This document shows positions 23,998 through 34,520 of a stretch of 64,000 bases of DNA, in pieces; within the stretch, counting starts at the first letter, position 1, and the number at the start of each line of letters is the position of its first letter. Both the position numbers and the translations under genes were made by a program. Source of the DNA: Cryptomeria japonica. Lineage: Eukaryota; Streptophyta; Pinopsida; Cupressales; Cupressaceae. The DNA is taken from contig NC_081413.1 of NCBI RefSeq assembly GCF_030272615.1, positions 562,047,010-562,111,009 on the forward strand. The letters run 5' to 3'. The notes under the pieces were generated by a model. It searched no databases and had not been told where the DNA came from. It was given only the letters and a program-made list of their open reading frames with translations.

Positions 23998-25335
23998 ATG
24001 CAGGAGCTCTTTGTTATCATGGATGTCTTTGACATAGATGAACTATTAGGTGAAAATCCCCCACCACAACCCCCTCCTCCTCCTCCTCCACCTCCACCAC
24101 CACCACCACCTCCACCTCCACCCCCTAGATTTGATGAAATTCGTTTAAGAGAATCAATTAATGAAAACCTACAAGTGATTGAACAAAACATTGCTGCTAT
24201 CCAAAATGAGCAAATCACGCCACCCCATCTTGTAGAGTTTGCAAAATCAATGCAAACTGTTGTCGAGTCAATTAGATCTGTTGATTCTCAATTAGATCAA
24301 TTTCATAGATGACGACAAGAGTTGCGTGATTTTTATGCTGATGGTATAACTTATAGGCAAATCACTGATTTGAAAATAACCAAAGCTCATTTATGTCCAT
24401 ATTTTACTAACCCAAAAACAAGAGAACCAATGCAACCTAACCAGAAAAGAATTTCAATTAGGTGGTGTGTGCATCCAGAAATGGCTAGATACTTTTGGGA
24501 TAGATGGTGGATGGTTTTTTATTATCCACCACATCATAATTATGAGGTCCCTTTTTATTTTTTGAAGAAATTATACTGTGAGTTTGTAATGAACCAAAAA
24601 CCAAATTATTTTGACATTAAGTCATTCCAGGGTGTTGGTCGTGGAATGTCACAACATAGATTAGGGGCACAGAGTAATAATCTCCTACCGGAACCACCCA
24701 TAGTTCCACTTGTTGCTCCATCGATTCCTGCAGATGTCCAAAATACATCATTCATTTCGACATTAGATGCTTTGACTTCCCTCACAGGTAACTTGAGTGA
24801 GCAAAATGCTCACATGGCATCTGCTCCTTGATGGATGCCACATATGTGTTCGAGTTGTCATGAGACGTGTGTAGGTCCTACTGCTGCAGCAGGATCTACT
24901 TCAGTTCCAGCTAAGCATGATGCAGCAGATGATAGTATGATGACATCTTATATGGACTTTCTTTGCTCGGATGTTCATCTTGACCAGGTATAGATATATA
25001 TACATGTACATGTCAATCTTTGTACACTTTATTAAATATAGGTATAAACTAAGTGCATCTCTTTTTTTTATACAATCTAATACTTCATTAAATAAATTTT
25101 GTTTATGTAGATAAGGACTACACCTAATATTAGAGTCAATATTGCATCTACTGGAACACAACTCAACACACCTTATGAGGTATAGTATAAATTTATATCT
25201 AGACATTGTACTATCTTTTTAAGTTAATATGTTATCATCATATACTATATAATTTTCATGTTGATACATTGAATGCTTCTTTCTCTAGGATTCAAGTCAT
25301 GAGGGACCCTCTACATCACATTGAGAAGAGGGTCT
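23998..25335 (+). pseudogene. Transposon-associated gene, plus-strand copy E
   Basis: The likely start is ATG at 24019 (MDVFDIDELLGENPP), after an acceptor at about 24004. A proline run follows (about 24054-24125), then a short helical region ending in an in-frame stop at 24310-24312 (FHR*RQELRDFY). Downstream comes FYADGITYRQITDLKI, CPYFTNPKTREP, RISIRWCVHP, RYFWDRWWMVFYYPP, YEVPFYFLKKLYCEFVMN and PNYFDIKSFQGVGRGM. The frame stops at 24829; further exon-like pieces lie at 24832-24988, 25111-25182 and about 25290-25330 between GT/AG sites. Gene layout and motifs (RWWMVF, YEVP.YFL.K.YCEF) match copies A-D on the other strand. Function unknown; one stop makes it probably inactive. Confidence 0.65.
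24060..24125 (+). repeat. CCN proline-codon repeat
   Basis: Imperfect CCT/CCA trinucleotide tract in frame, coding about 22 near-continuous prolines with one Gln early on. Likely variable in length. Confidence 0.8.
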
Positions 25336-25439
25336 GACTATTGTGACACCATCTATGGTATGTATCTTATAATTCTTAAATTAAATATGAACTCTTACAA
25401 CATTGTAACTTAACTTGAAATTATTTAGTACACATATAT

Positions 25440-26075
25440 ATGTTCACTAAATATGATTTCATTAAATGCTTTAATGGATATCCATAACCGTTATGCTTTG
25501 ATGGATGTCCATACCCTATTCCAAAGCTCCCATTTTTGCACAGGCAAGGAGGATGCTGGCAAAGGTTGTGGAATTTGGCTTTATGCCTTCCAATTTCATT
25601 TGCTTGAAAGTGTCTAAAGCCTTTTTGACAAATCTATTTTGTGCATATCTAGCAATTGTTGCAGTCCACGAGACAACATTTCTTTCAGGCATTCTATCGA
25701 ATAGTTCATGTTCCTTGTCTATGCTTCCACAATTTGCATACATGTCTACCAAGGCAGTTACAACTACAACATCTGACAAAATTTCTCTATCCTTTATGCT
25801 TCGATGAATGTCCATACCCTGTTCCAAATCTCCCATTTTGGCACAGGCAGGGAGGATAGGAGCAATGGTCGTGGAATTTGGTTTTACACCTGCTAATTGC
25901 ATTTGCTTGAAATTTTCTAAAGCCTTCTCAACAAATCCATTTTGTGCAGTTGCAACTACATCTGAAAAAATTCCTCTATCTTTTATGCTTTGATGGATGT
26001 CCATACCCTATTCCAAAGCTCCCATTTTGGCATAGGCTGGGAGTAGGCTGGCAAACGTAACTAAAGAAATGCAAG
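25440..26075 (-). pseudogene. PPR (PLS-type) gene fragment
   Basis: Read leftward from about 26050 it gives repeated pentatricopeptide units: AKMGALE, GMDIHQSIKDRGIFSDVV, AQNGFVEKALENFKQMQLAG, VKPNSTTIAPILPACAKMG, DVVVVTALVDMYANCGSIDK, LFDRMPERNVVSWTA and IKPNSTTFASILLACAKMG. This is the typical L-S-P spacing of PPR proteins, which bind organelle RNA and often direct editing. About 200 residues survive, against 500 or more in the family. One TAG replaces the Gln normally seen after GALE, and part of a repeat is deleted between IFSDVV and ATAQNG. There is no start, targeting peptide or DYW domain, so it is a dead fragment. Confidence 0.85.
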
Positions 26076-27560
26076 GATTAGCTCCAAAGACATCAAACCA
26101 CTACTAACAAAACTGAGAGTCTAAAATATGATAGGGAATAGTGTGAGCTGTCCTGAAATAAAATATTTTATTTTCAATTTCTACTTAAACATAATTACTC
26201 AGCCATTTAATGTTATTAATAAGTGTTTAATTTATGAAAGAGATAAATGGTTGGCCACAAGTACATGAGTTACTAAATGCACACAAATAAGTGAATTTGA
26301 TATTCAAAACTATTTACAATGAATTCAATTCTTGTCCATTAGTCATTTATGTTTGCAATAAGCATCTTTCTTTGTTTTTCTTAATCTTTATTCATAGTTA
26401 TGTGCATATTTCACATTCTATAATTAGGATATCAATTTCTATGGCTGGACACTAGCATGATGTTTGTGTTGTGGTATAGATGCATGGAAACATAATTATT
26501 GGATTGTTATACTATAGAGATCATAAATCTAGATATTGCATATTAGTTATAGCTCTTCTTGGATTGAGTCTAAAGTTGACAAACAGTCATAAAGCCATTA
26601 TTAGCAGATCTATCCATTTCTAGTAAAGACAATTGAGAAAGTCATTTTGATATTGAGAGTTTCTTATCTGTTTACCTATTGATCATTATTAAGCCATAAT
26701 ATTTAGGTCTATTTATCTCTCTTGCAAAACCTCTCTAAGTGTCCTGGATTGTCCCTACTACTCACTCTTCAATTCGGAAAAATGGAGTTCTAAAGATTTG
26801 TTGCACAAGATGGTGTTGAAAGTATCAACAAGGCTAGCATGGAAGGCATGCTCAAGCTTCCACTTGTACAACTTACAACAAATGATTTGTTGATAGAAGA
26901 AATTCTTGAAACAGGGATACAATCGAAAGACAAGTAAGTACATACAAACCTCCTCAGTTGAAAGTAAAATCTGTGTATAAAAAGAGTACATTGAATCCCA
27001 ATCCATAAACATGATAGACATACCAATGGAGACTTAATTGGATGTAGCATGTCGCACCAAAGTTGTTAGAGTATGATAAGCTAGTACATAATGTTTCGTA
27101 AAGCCACGTTAGTATTTTACCCAGATCATTATCTACCAAAACTAACTATAGTAATCCTTTTGAGGATTAATTTCATGGTGCTAGATCTTCATTTAGTTCC
27201 ACTTCTTGTTGGAGATAAGAACAGTTATTTCTTGAGGTAGATGAATATCCCATCAACAACGGACAAGACCCTTTCTAGAATATAACAAATTCTACTCCAA
27301 CAAAAGATCATGGGGGTTTCACTAGAGATATTGAATAAGAGCTAGACTTCTACTGTTGCATTAAAAGCATTGGCATGTTCTTCATTTATTGATGTAAACT
27401 CTCTGTGACACCACCACAACCAACAAAGGTATAAAAAGTTGTTTGCAATGCATGGATTTTTAGGATTGTCCTTTGAGAAAATAGAATTAAAGTATGGAAG
27501 TAGGATCTGCCAGCTCCTGAGGGAAAGACCATGTCAAACAATAATTTCTGTTTTCTTGCC
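26076..27560. other. Unassigned region before the CACTA-like transposase
   Basis: Mostly AT-rich and non-coding. A protein-like plus-strand piece at about 26800-26935 reads VESINKASMEGMLKLPLVQL followed by TTNDLLIEEILETGIQSKDK, with no recognised domain and stops around it; it may be a gag or accessory remnant. If the CACTA-like element starts upstream of 27575, its terminal repeat should lie here, but I could not find a convincing CACTA end. Confidence 0.35.
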
Positions 27561-27574
27561 TATGAAGAAAGACC

Positions 27575-28378
27575 ATGTCAGACAATATCAATGAACAACA
27601 AAATAAGGAGACAATTGCTAGATTGTGGTCTAACTTGAAAAGAAAAGGTGATGGAAAATGTTATTGTCCATGGAAAATTTGTAAGGGGTTAAAGAATAGA
27701 AGACTTCTAATCAAAACAACGAAGAAACATTGTAGGCTGCATGGTCACATTGAAGGTGGACATGATTATCATCCATTGGTAATTTTTTCATTATATCGTT
27801 TTGAAAATTTATATACATAATAAATCATGTGACGATGAGATCATGATCACGGTTTATTTATGTATATCAATTTTATATAGGCCGAGCACCCTGGAGCACA
27901 TGGTATGGATCAACACAAACCTGAGAATATGGTTTTTGAAGTGGACAAACATGGAGGTGTGAATATCAAAGCTGAAGATAATGATCCCATGGAAGATGAT
28001 GATCATGAGCCAGAAAACACAATTGAAGATGATGGTACAAATACATTGATCCAAGACTCATTTAGTACTCGCGCAGCTGATCATGATTATGAAGATGACC
28101 TTGATGTTGTTCATGATGTCGCTCTACTTGAGAAGGCATCTGAGGCCCTTTATGAAGGCTCGCAGGCAACTCTTCTCTCTATTGTATTGTTGTTGGTGAA
28201 CTTGAAGGTTATGAATGGTTTATCCAACATAACAATGTCATGTATGTTAAGGCATGTCATATATGTCATAATAAATTGTGAATCATGTTGTACCATTAAT
28301 ATTATTTATTATAAAAAATTATATTTTGTTGTTGTAGATTGATAGGTGAGTTTTTGTTACCACCATCAAATATTCTAC
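27575..28378 (+). pseudogene. TNPD-type transposase, 5' part
   Basis: The likely start at 27575 gives MSDNINEQQNKET. A cysteine/histidine-containing CYCPWKICKG...HCRLHGHIEGGHDYHPL stretch follows, resembling the transposase-associated N-terminal domain of plant En/Spm (CACTA) transposases. An intron with GT...AG ends runs from about 27779 to 27880. The second exon (about 27881-28210) is acidic (DNDPMEDDDHEPENT, DYEDDLDVVHDVALLEKASE). A third exon begins near 28337 and reads GEFLLPPSNILP up to the target site of the LTR element at 28379. The reading frame then resumes at 36113 as RSYRELSVVMKDIGMEY. So the gene was intact in this region before the 7.7-kb insertion. Confidence 0.75.
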
Positions 28379-28383
28379 CTCGC
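28379..28383. other. Target-site duplication, left (CTCGC)
   Basis: CTCGC directly left of the LTR element; the same five bases lie at its right end (36113-36117). Five-base duplications are normal for Ty3/gypsy integration. Confidence 0.9.
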
Positions 28384-29971
28384 TGGTAGGATGGGGAATG
28401 GGATAGACTAGCCTAGTCTATGCTCTTGGATCCTTTCCATGGATCACCAGGTGTTCTAATCACACCCTAGGGTCTCTAGGACTCCCCCTGCTTGTGGAAT
28501 CCCCTGACCTTTCCCAATCCACCCACCAACAAGTTGAAAAACTACTCCTAAGGTCTCACCTACTCATGAGATTCAAGAAACCCTTACTTAGGCCAATAAG
28601 GGTTAGGCTTGTTCCACATCTTCCTAGGTCTCAGCAAGGTTAGGTCAGGTCTAATTCATGGTTTTTCCACCCATTCATGTGCCCCCAAGAGGTTTCAAGA
28701 TTCCAACCCCTTACCCATTTCACTATTTTGTGTTTTGCCTACAAAATAGGGCTACAAGGATTATGACCAATTAGGCCTCCTACCCGGTCCTTTAGGGCTT
28801 CCTCTTGCAAACGATGCACTTGATTGTGAAACTTCCTAAGAGACCTACTATTCATTTAGCAAGAAGTCAAGGATTTTTTTGTTTTAGGCCTCCAAGTGTC
28901 CATACACTGCCTTGGGTGGATTTTAAGGTTTTTAAGGGTTTTTAAGAGGGTTTTTAGGCCTGCTAGGGTCACAGTGTAGGTTTGGTGCTCTTGCCACCTT
29001 GTCTGGATTGGTAGAAGCTCCTCCTTCACACCAATGGTGCTCCACTCACCTCTCTACAACTCCCCTAGAGGGTGCCTCCTTCTCTGACCTTCCTTTCTCT
29101 CCAAGACCTCTGCAACTTAACCCTTTCCTAGTTGGGCACTGTCTAGTCTCACCTAGGAGTGGGTCTTTAGATGGCCTCCTTGCATTTTCAAGGGCCCTGC
29201 TTGCATTGAATTATAGTATAGGGTTTTTACTCTCATTCCCCATGTTTTCATGGTGATTCCACAATGGGGAATGGAGTTATGAACCCATTTATTCAAACTA
29301 GTCCAAAACTGGATAGTGAGAAGAAATTTACAAAAGATTTACAAACAAACCACACTTGCCAAACAAAAACCTAATCTATATGATCAAAATGAAATTATTT
29401 ACACCATATAAGACACTCCACACAATTTTGTTCGCAAATAAATACATTAATGGTCTTTCTTTACTCCATCTGTGCTGACTGGCAACAAAATTGCAGTCAC
29501 AGTCAAGTCACCTTGCTTGGGCTGTACAATATCTGACATCCAACCCATTAACTTAGGGTTTGCAATTACTTATCACCTTTGCCTTAGTCTATGTTCCCAT
29601 ATTAGTATTTTCCATAGTACATTAAATATTTTGACCTCATGATGGAAAAGTTGCTTGACAACTTTTAAAAGTTGTCATGCAACTTTTGAGCAACTTTCTC
29701 AATGTTGCTTTTCTTGACTCCTAGACCCATATTGATAAAACCTAAGGACACCAACATGCTAAGAAGGATCCCTAAACACCTCAAAGGCACACATACCCTC
29801 TATTTTCAAGAAAAATCTCAATCTTGACTTATGACCCTAGGACCTCAACTAGGACCTTATCTAGGACCAATGAGCACATGGCTCTTATTCTATATACAAT
29901 GGCTTCATTGGGAAGCAAAAACAAAATCAAACACAAATGGTGGGAGCCCTTTGAAGGGTGCTACTACACCA
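28384..29971 (-). repeat. 3' LTR of the nested gypsy element
   Basis: 1588 bp, paired with 34521-36112. Minus-strand ends are TGGTGTAGTAGC and CATCCTACCA. It contains the family's TTTTAAGGTTTTTAAGGG and AGTTGCTTGACAACTTTTAAAAGTTG runs. Confidence 0.95.
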
Positions 29972-29985
29972 TACTTCCCCTCTAC
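29972..29985 (-). other. Polypurine tract
   Basis: On the minus strand GTAGAGGGGAAGTA lies immediately before the 3' LTR start (TGGTGTAG), as needed for plus-strand DNA priming. Confidence 0.8.
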
Positions 29986-29991
29986 AACAAA

Positions 29992-30534
29992 CTAAGGAAT
30001 TAGGGGAGTGAGAAGAGCCAGATCAATGCCAAGCTTCTTGAACTTGCTCTCCTCCACCCAAGTAGCTTCAGATACAGGTTGGCCTACCCATTTCACTAAG
30101 TGCTCCATGTAGACTTGGTGTCTACTAGACTTCTTCACCCTTGACTCCAAGATCTCTTCTGCTATAGGCTGCTTCACTTGAGGTAAGACATTCACATCCA
30201 AGTCTTGTAGTACCTTGGCTTGGTTCTTAGTCTGCCCTTCTATCTCATCCTTGTAAATGATCAGATCAACAACATTGAAGACTGGTGAAATGGCTAAGTC
30301 TGAAGGAAGTTCAACCTTATAGGCGTTCTCACCATATTTTGCCAAAATTCTACAAGGTCCTACCCTCTTCATTTGCAGTTTAGTAGGCTTGCCACTTTGC
30401 ATCCTAGCTTTGCTCAAATGGACCATCACATAGTCACCCACCTTGAATTGAACCTCTCTCCTTTTCTCATCCATTCTGGCCTTCAGTTTTTGAGTGGATT
30501 CAAGGATGGCTTTCTTGACTTGCTCTTGAATCAA
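29992..30534 (-). pseudogene. Integrase C-terminus with chromodomain-like end
   Basis: About 180 residues. The first part has the GPF/Y-like integrase C-terminal module: VQFKVGDYVMVHLSKARM, RVGPCRILAKYGENAYKVEL and PVFNVVDLIIY. The tail SSRHQVYMEHLVKWVGQPVS-EATWVEE fits a chromodomain (Y-x-VKW-x-G...TWE). Chromodomains help such elements target heterochromatin. It lies in a different frame from the integrase core upstream, from which it is separated by a stop and a frameshift at about 30540-30590. Confidence 0.8.
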
Positions 30535-30580
30535 AAGGACTTCTTCTAGTGGTCCTATTTACACTGTCATTATATGCATA

Positions 30581-30952
30581 CTATGCTTGAGGAATGATTA
30601 GATCCCATGTCTGCCCATACTCCTTAGTTAAACACCTCAACAAGTTGCCTAACACCCTATTGATGATTTTAGTTTGACCATCAGTTTGTGGATGGTAAGC
30701 TGAGCTAAATGAGAGATTAGTTCCAAGTCTCCTCCACAATGTTTTCAAAAAATGGCACATGAACTTGTTGTCCTTGTCTGAAACAATGCTTAAAGGGAAT
30801 CCATGAATCCTAACAATCTCCTTAAAGAAGAGATGTGAAACATAGCTAGCATCATGTGTAGTCTTACATGGAATGAAATGGCTCATCTTGGAAAATCTAT
30901 CTACTACCACATAGATGTTGTCCATACCTACCTTTGTCTTGGGAAGTCCTAC
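30581..30952 (-). pseudogene. Integrase core, catalytic E changed to K
   Basis: Continues from the WECISMDF end of the preceding frame after one stop. Reads VVVDRFSKMSHFIPCKTTHD, FKEIVRIHGFPLSIVSDKDN and then SSAYHPQTDGQTKIINRVLG. Counting 35 residues after the first Asp of SDKD lands on the K of GQTK, the position of Glu in the D,D(35)E triad. With Lys there the strand-transfer reaction should fail. The first Asp is in SMDF and the second in SDKD, both kept. Confidence 0.85.
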
Positions 30953-31801
30953 TTAAAAGTCCATGCTTATACATTCCCAAGGCCTATTTGGGACCGGCAA
31001 TGATTGATAGAGACCAACATTGCTTGATCCTCCTTTTGCTCTTTGACACACACCACATTGCTTCACATAACTCTTCACATCTCTTGGCAACTTTGGCCAA
31101 TAGTAGTACCTCTGTACTAAATCCAAGGTGTTATTGACTCCAAAGTTTCCACTTAAACTACCATTGTGTTTTTCTTGGATGAGGTTTTCCCTTATGGATC
31201 CTCTAGGCACACACAACTGATTACCTTTGAACAAGAGACCATTTTGGAGAGTGTAATCTGCATACTCACCATGGAAATGGTTCTCAAACTCCTTGTAAAC
31301 CTTGTAAGCTGATGAGAAGTCTTCATCTCCTTCATAGAGGTCCTTGAAACCTTCTATTCCTATGCTCTGTAACTGTAGTTCTTGAACTGTCAACAACTTC
31401 CTACTTAAAACATTTGCCACCTTGTTGAGTTGCCCTTTCTTATGATTGATGGTGAAGGTGAAGGATTGGAGGTATTCCATCCATTTTAGATGTCTATTGC
31501 TAAGCTTCTCTTGGGTGTTAATGTAACTCAAAGCCTGGTTGTCTATGAACACCACAAATTCCTTTGGAAGTAAGTAATGCCTCCATTTTTTAAGAGACTG
31601 TGCTAATGCATACAACTCTAGGTCACAGGCTGAGTACTTCTTCTTTGCTTCATTAAGATTCTCACTGAAAAATGCCATAGGTCTTCCCTCTTGACTCAAT
31701 ACACCCCCTACTGCAATTCCACTTGCATCACACTCCAATGTGAATAGCCTGTCAAAAGTAGGTAGGAGTAGGATAGGTTTTGTGGCTACTTCTTGCTTCA
31801 A
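30953..31801 (-). pseudogene. RNase H and integrase zinc-binding region
   Basis: 282 codons open. RNase H motifs are LECDASGIAVGGVLSQ, FFSENLNEAKKKYSACDLEL and FIDNQALSYIN, then INHKKGQLNKVANVLSRK (the usual final Asp of ADALSR is replaced by Asn). The integrase HHCC zinc finger follows: EKHNGSLSGNFGVNNTLDLV, YYWPKLPRDVKSYVKQCGVC and QRAKGG; the first His-x-His pair is partly altered. The frame is offset from the RT frame. Confidence 0.85.
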
Positions 31802-32565
31802 TAATTGAAATGCTTTGTCAGCCTGCTCAGTCCATTAAACTTATTTTTAAGGCCTCCTTTTATGGTGTCAAGGACTGGTGCACATATGCCACTGAAGTTC
31901 CTCACAAACTTCCTATAGCATTGAGCTAAACCATGGAAACTCCTAACTTCAGTCCTTGTTCTAGGTGCAGGCCAATTCAAGATTGCCTCCACTTTGCTTG
32001 GATCCATCTTCAAGGTTCTCTTAGACACCACAAATCCTAAGTAGACCAGCTCTTGCTTCAAGAATTCACACTTCTCTAGGTTGGTGGATAACTTCTCCTC
32101 ATACAACCTCTCTAATTCTAACCTCAAATGCTCAAGGTGCTCCTCGTTGGTTCTGATATACATGAGTATGTCATCTAGGTACACCACCATAAACCGACCT
32201 GTGAAATCCTTTAACACCTCATTCATCAACCTCATGAAGGTGCTTGGGGCATTGGTGAGTCCAAATGGCATCACAAGCCATTCATACAATCCTTTTCTGG
32301 TCTTGAAAGCAGTCTTCCACTCATCTCCCTCCTTGATTCTAATCTGGTGATAACCACTTTTAAGGTCCAACTTCGTAAAATACATAGAACCTCCTAAATA
32401 GTCCATCAAATCCTCTATTTTGGGAATAGGAAACCTATACCTTATGGTGATCCTATTGATTGCCCTTGAATCAGTACAAAGTCTCCACTTGCCTCCCTTC
32501 TTTGATGCTAGCACTATCGAGACTACACATGGGTTGATGCTCTTCTTAATCAGTCCTTGTTCCAA
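31798..32565 (-). pseudogene. Reverse transcriptase
   Basis: 255 codons with standard RT blocks in order: [78 protein letters not shown] and the active-site box [11 protein letters not shown] downstream linker has [20 protein letters not shown] and the start of the connection region. The core motifs are intact, but an in-frame stop just upstream (32566-32568) cuts it off from the protease, and the frame breaks near 31830 before RNase H. Confidence 0.9.
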
Positions 32566-32566
32566 T

Positions 32567-32979
32567 AACTCCTACACTTGCCTTGCTACCTCCTTGTTTT
32601 GGTCAGGTGTGAGCTTATATGCAACTTTGTTAGGTAGGGATGCACCGAGAACAAAGTCTATTTGATGGCTTATAGACCTTCTTGGTGGGAGTGCTACAGG
32701 TGCTCCATCACTCACTATGTCCTTATACTCTTGCAACATTTGCTTCACCTCCTTGGGTACCTCTACCTACAAATTGTCTTCCTCCTCCTTTGGCTTCACA
32801 AAGATGGTACACTTCACTATCTCCTCCTCATGTAGCAGGTGTAAGAACTCTTTACCAGTAGCTAATAAGACACTAGGTTTTCTTGAAGTTCCCTCTTCAT
32901 TCTTAGTCAAAGACTGAATCTTAAAGGTTTTGTTATCCTTCTTAAAGGAAATGGAGTTCTCCTCTCCATCATAGATCAC
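32567..32979 (-). pseudogene. Protease-RT linker
   Basis: Two open parts separated by a stop at 32767. The first (32979-32767) reads GEENSISFKKDNKTFKIQSL and KPKEEEDNL. The second reads EVKQMLQEYKDIVSDGAP, ALPPRRSISHQIDFVLGASL and TPDQNKEVARQV, the usual spacer ahead of RT in plant gypsy elements. Confidence 0.7.
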
Positions 32980-33005
32980 CTTCCTATCAAATTACCAGGG
33001 TCTAC

Positions 33006-33272
33006 CTAGCAATAGGTGACAGGCACCATGGGTAACACATCACAAAGGATCTTATCCTTGTATCCTCCAATAGAAAACTCTACCCAAGTCTGTTCACTGA
33101 CAAGCACACTCTGCTCATGATTCAACCATGTCACCTTATATGGGTTAGTGTGGGGTATCCTTGTGAGTTTCAAATTCTTGGTTGCCTCCTCTGATATTAT
33201 GTTATCAGTTGACCTTGAATCAACTATCACCTTGCAAACTTTACCAAGGATCTTGCATCTCACCCTAAACAA
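33006..33272 (-). pseudogene. Aspartic protease, active site altered
   Basis: Reads MFRVRCKILGKVCKVIVDSR and STDNIISEEATKNLKLT. The catalytic D-S-G triplet reads D-S-R, which should abolish activity; a G to A change (GGA to AGA) would explain it. The flap-like region (EFSIGGYKDKILCDVLPM) is retained. It overlaps the end of gag in another frame. Confidence 0.85.
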
Positions 33273-34480
33273 TGCTCTCCTATGCTTAGGTTCATTCTTG
33301 ACTGGCTGTCTGATTCAATATGGTCCACCTCAAGTGTCTTGCTGCTTGAAGAGTCTTCATGAGCATAAGCAACCCTCTTTCCACTATTTGATGATGTAGG
33401 CTTGTCAGGGCATCTATAACCTGGGTGTCCCAATTGACCACAGTTGTAACATTTCATAGTTTCAAAGTAGGAGTTACCCCTGCCGGTACCTCTACCCCTA
33501 CTTGGACCACCTTTTGCACCTCTTCCTCTAGAATGGTTCCCTTTGAGATTGGTTTCACTGCCATGTTCAATCAACTTGGCTTCTCCTTGGTTCCTCTGCT
33601 CATTGGCCTTGCTTTGGTAACCACCTCGGTGATTCATTTGTTCTCTACCTCTGCCTCTACCCCTGTTATTGGAGTCTCCTTTCCTTTTGTTCCTCTCTTC
33701 TACCTTGACAGCAAGCTGATGACGTTTTTGAACATTAGTAGGAGTCCATAGGCTTATCTCCTCTTGAATATTCCACTTTAGGCTGCTTAGATACCTAGCC
33801 ACCTTAATAGATTCATCTTCTTGGACTTTGGATCTAAGACAAAGTTTTTGAAATTCTTCGGTGTAGGAGGTCACATCAAGGTCTTTTTTCTTCAATCCCT
33901 GTCTCTTCTTATGAAGTTGAACTTCATAATCCTCTAGTAAGTAGTTCTCCTTAATCTTACTCACCATGGCCTTCCAATTGGCAATAGGTAGCTTCCCCAT
34001 GCTAACTCTCTCTTCTTGCAGGTACTTCCACCATGTCAAAGCTGTTCCCCTTAATCTTGATTTGGCAACCTTAACCTTTTGAGCCTCTGTCACTCCCTCA
34101 CACTCAAAGTGGTTTTCCATACCCTCAATCCATTCCATGATAGTGTCTATGTCCATCCTTCCACTAAAATGTGGCAATCCTTCAAAAGCTTTGGTGTTCA
34201 AAGCCTTAATAGCCTTTACAAATGGTTCTTCATTGATCAAGGGAGCTGGTTCAAGTATAATGTCATTGATGTCTATAGTTTTCTTTCCTTTATCTTTGGT
34301 GTCTTCACCCCAAGGTCCTTGTGTCCTCTGATCCACCACTTCCTGTAGCTTATCCCTTTTCTCGCTCATAGCTTCTTCAAGGAGTCTATTCTTCTCCTTC
34401 TGCTCTTCTACCTCCCTAGCCAGCTTTGTAATAGTGACAATTGTGCTTTCCCCTACTGATTCACCAGAATACAGAGACAT
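33260..34480 (-). CDS. Gag of the nested gypsy element
   Basis: 406 open codons from ATG at 34480, the best-kept frame of the element. A coiled-coil N-terminus (REVEEQKEKNRLLEEAMSEK) is followed by a gag core (FSGRMDIDTIMEWIEGMENH, GTALTWWKYLQ, LHKKRQGLKKKDLDVTSYTE, KVARYLSSLKWNIQEEI). An RGRG-rich linker and an intact CCHC zinc knuckle, CYNCGQLGHPGYRC, follow (about residues 355-368). Gag builds the virus-like particle and the knuckle binds the element's RNA. The start lies 26 bases after the primer-binding site. The product could still be made even though pol is dead. Confidence 0.9.
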   Translation of the reverse strand: MSLYSGESVGESTIVTITKLAREVEEQKEKNRLLEEAMSEKRDKLQEVVDQRTQGPWGEDTKDKGKKTIDINDIILEPAPLINEEPFVKAIKALNTKAFEGLPHFSGRMDIDTIMEWIEGMENHFECEGVTEAQKVKVAKSRLRGTALTWWKYLQEERVSMGKLPIANWKAMVSKIKENYLLEDYEVQLHKKRQGLKKKDLDVTSYTEEFQKLCLRSKVQEDESIKVARYLSSLKWNIQEEISLWTPTNVQKRHQLAVKVEERNKRKGDSNNRGRGRGREQMNHRGGYQSKANEQRNQGEAKLIEHGSETNLKGNHSRGRGAKGGPSRGRGTGRGNSYFETMKCYNCGQLGHPGYRCPDKPTSSNSGKRVAYAHEDSSSSKTLEVDHIESDSQSRMNLSIGEHCLG

Positions 34481-34505
34481 ACATGATCCGCCAAATCTTT
34501 AACTT

Positions 34506-34517
34506 GCTCTGATACCA
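34506..34517 (-). other. Primer-binding site of the nested element
   Basis: Minus strand TGGTATCAGAGC, matching the initiator Met tRNA type, three bases inside the 5' LTR. Confidence 0.9.
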
Positions 34518-34520
34518 ATC

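Noticed and set aside
23916-24218. Minus-strand glycine-rich frame opposite the proline tract
   Set aside because: It is the reverse strand of the CCN repeat of gene copy E; the plus-strand reading has the conserved downstream motifs.
26095-26120. CACTACTAACAAAACTG as a possible CACTA terminus
   Set aside because: No matching inverted end was found after 48.8 kb and no 3-bp target duplication could be shown.
26758-27139. Overlapping minus-strand frames with hydrophobic stretches
   Set aside because: Three frames overlap on the same strand in different phases, with no domain and AT-driven composition.
32081-34348. Plus-strand frames of 80-110 codons across the gypsy element
   Set aside because: Shadows of the minus-strand gag and pol frames.
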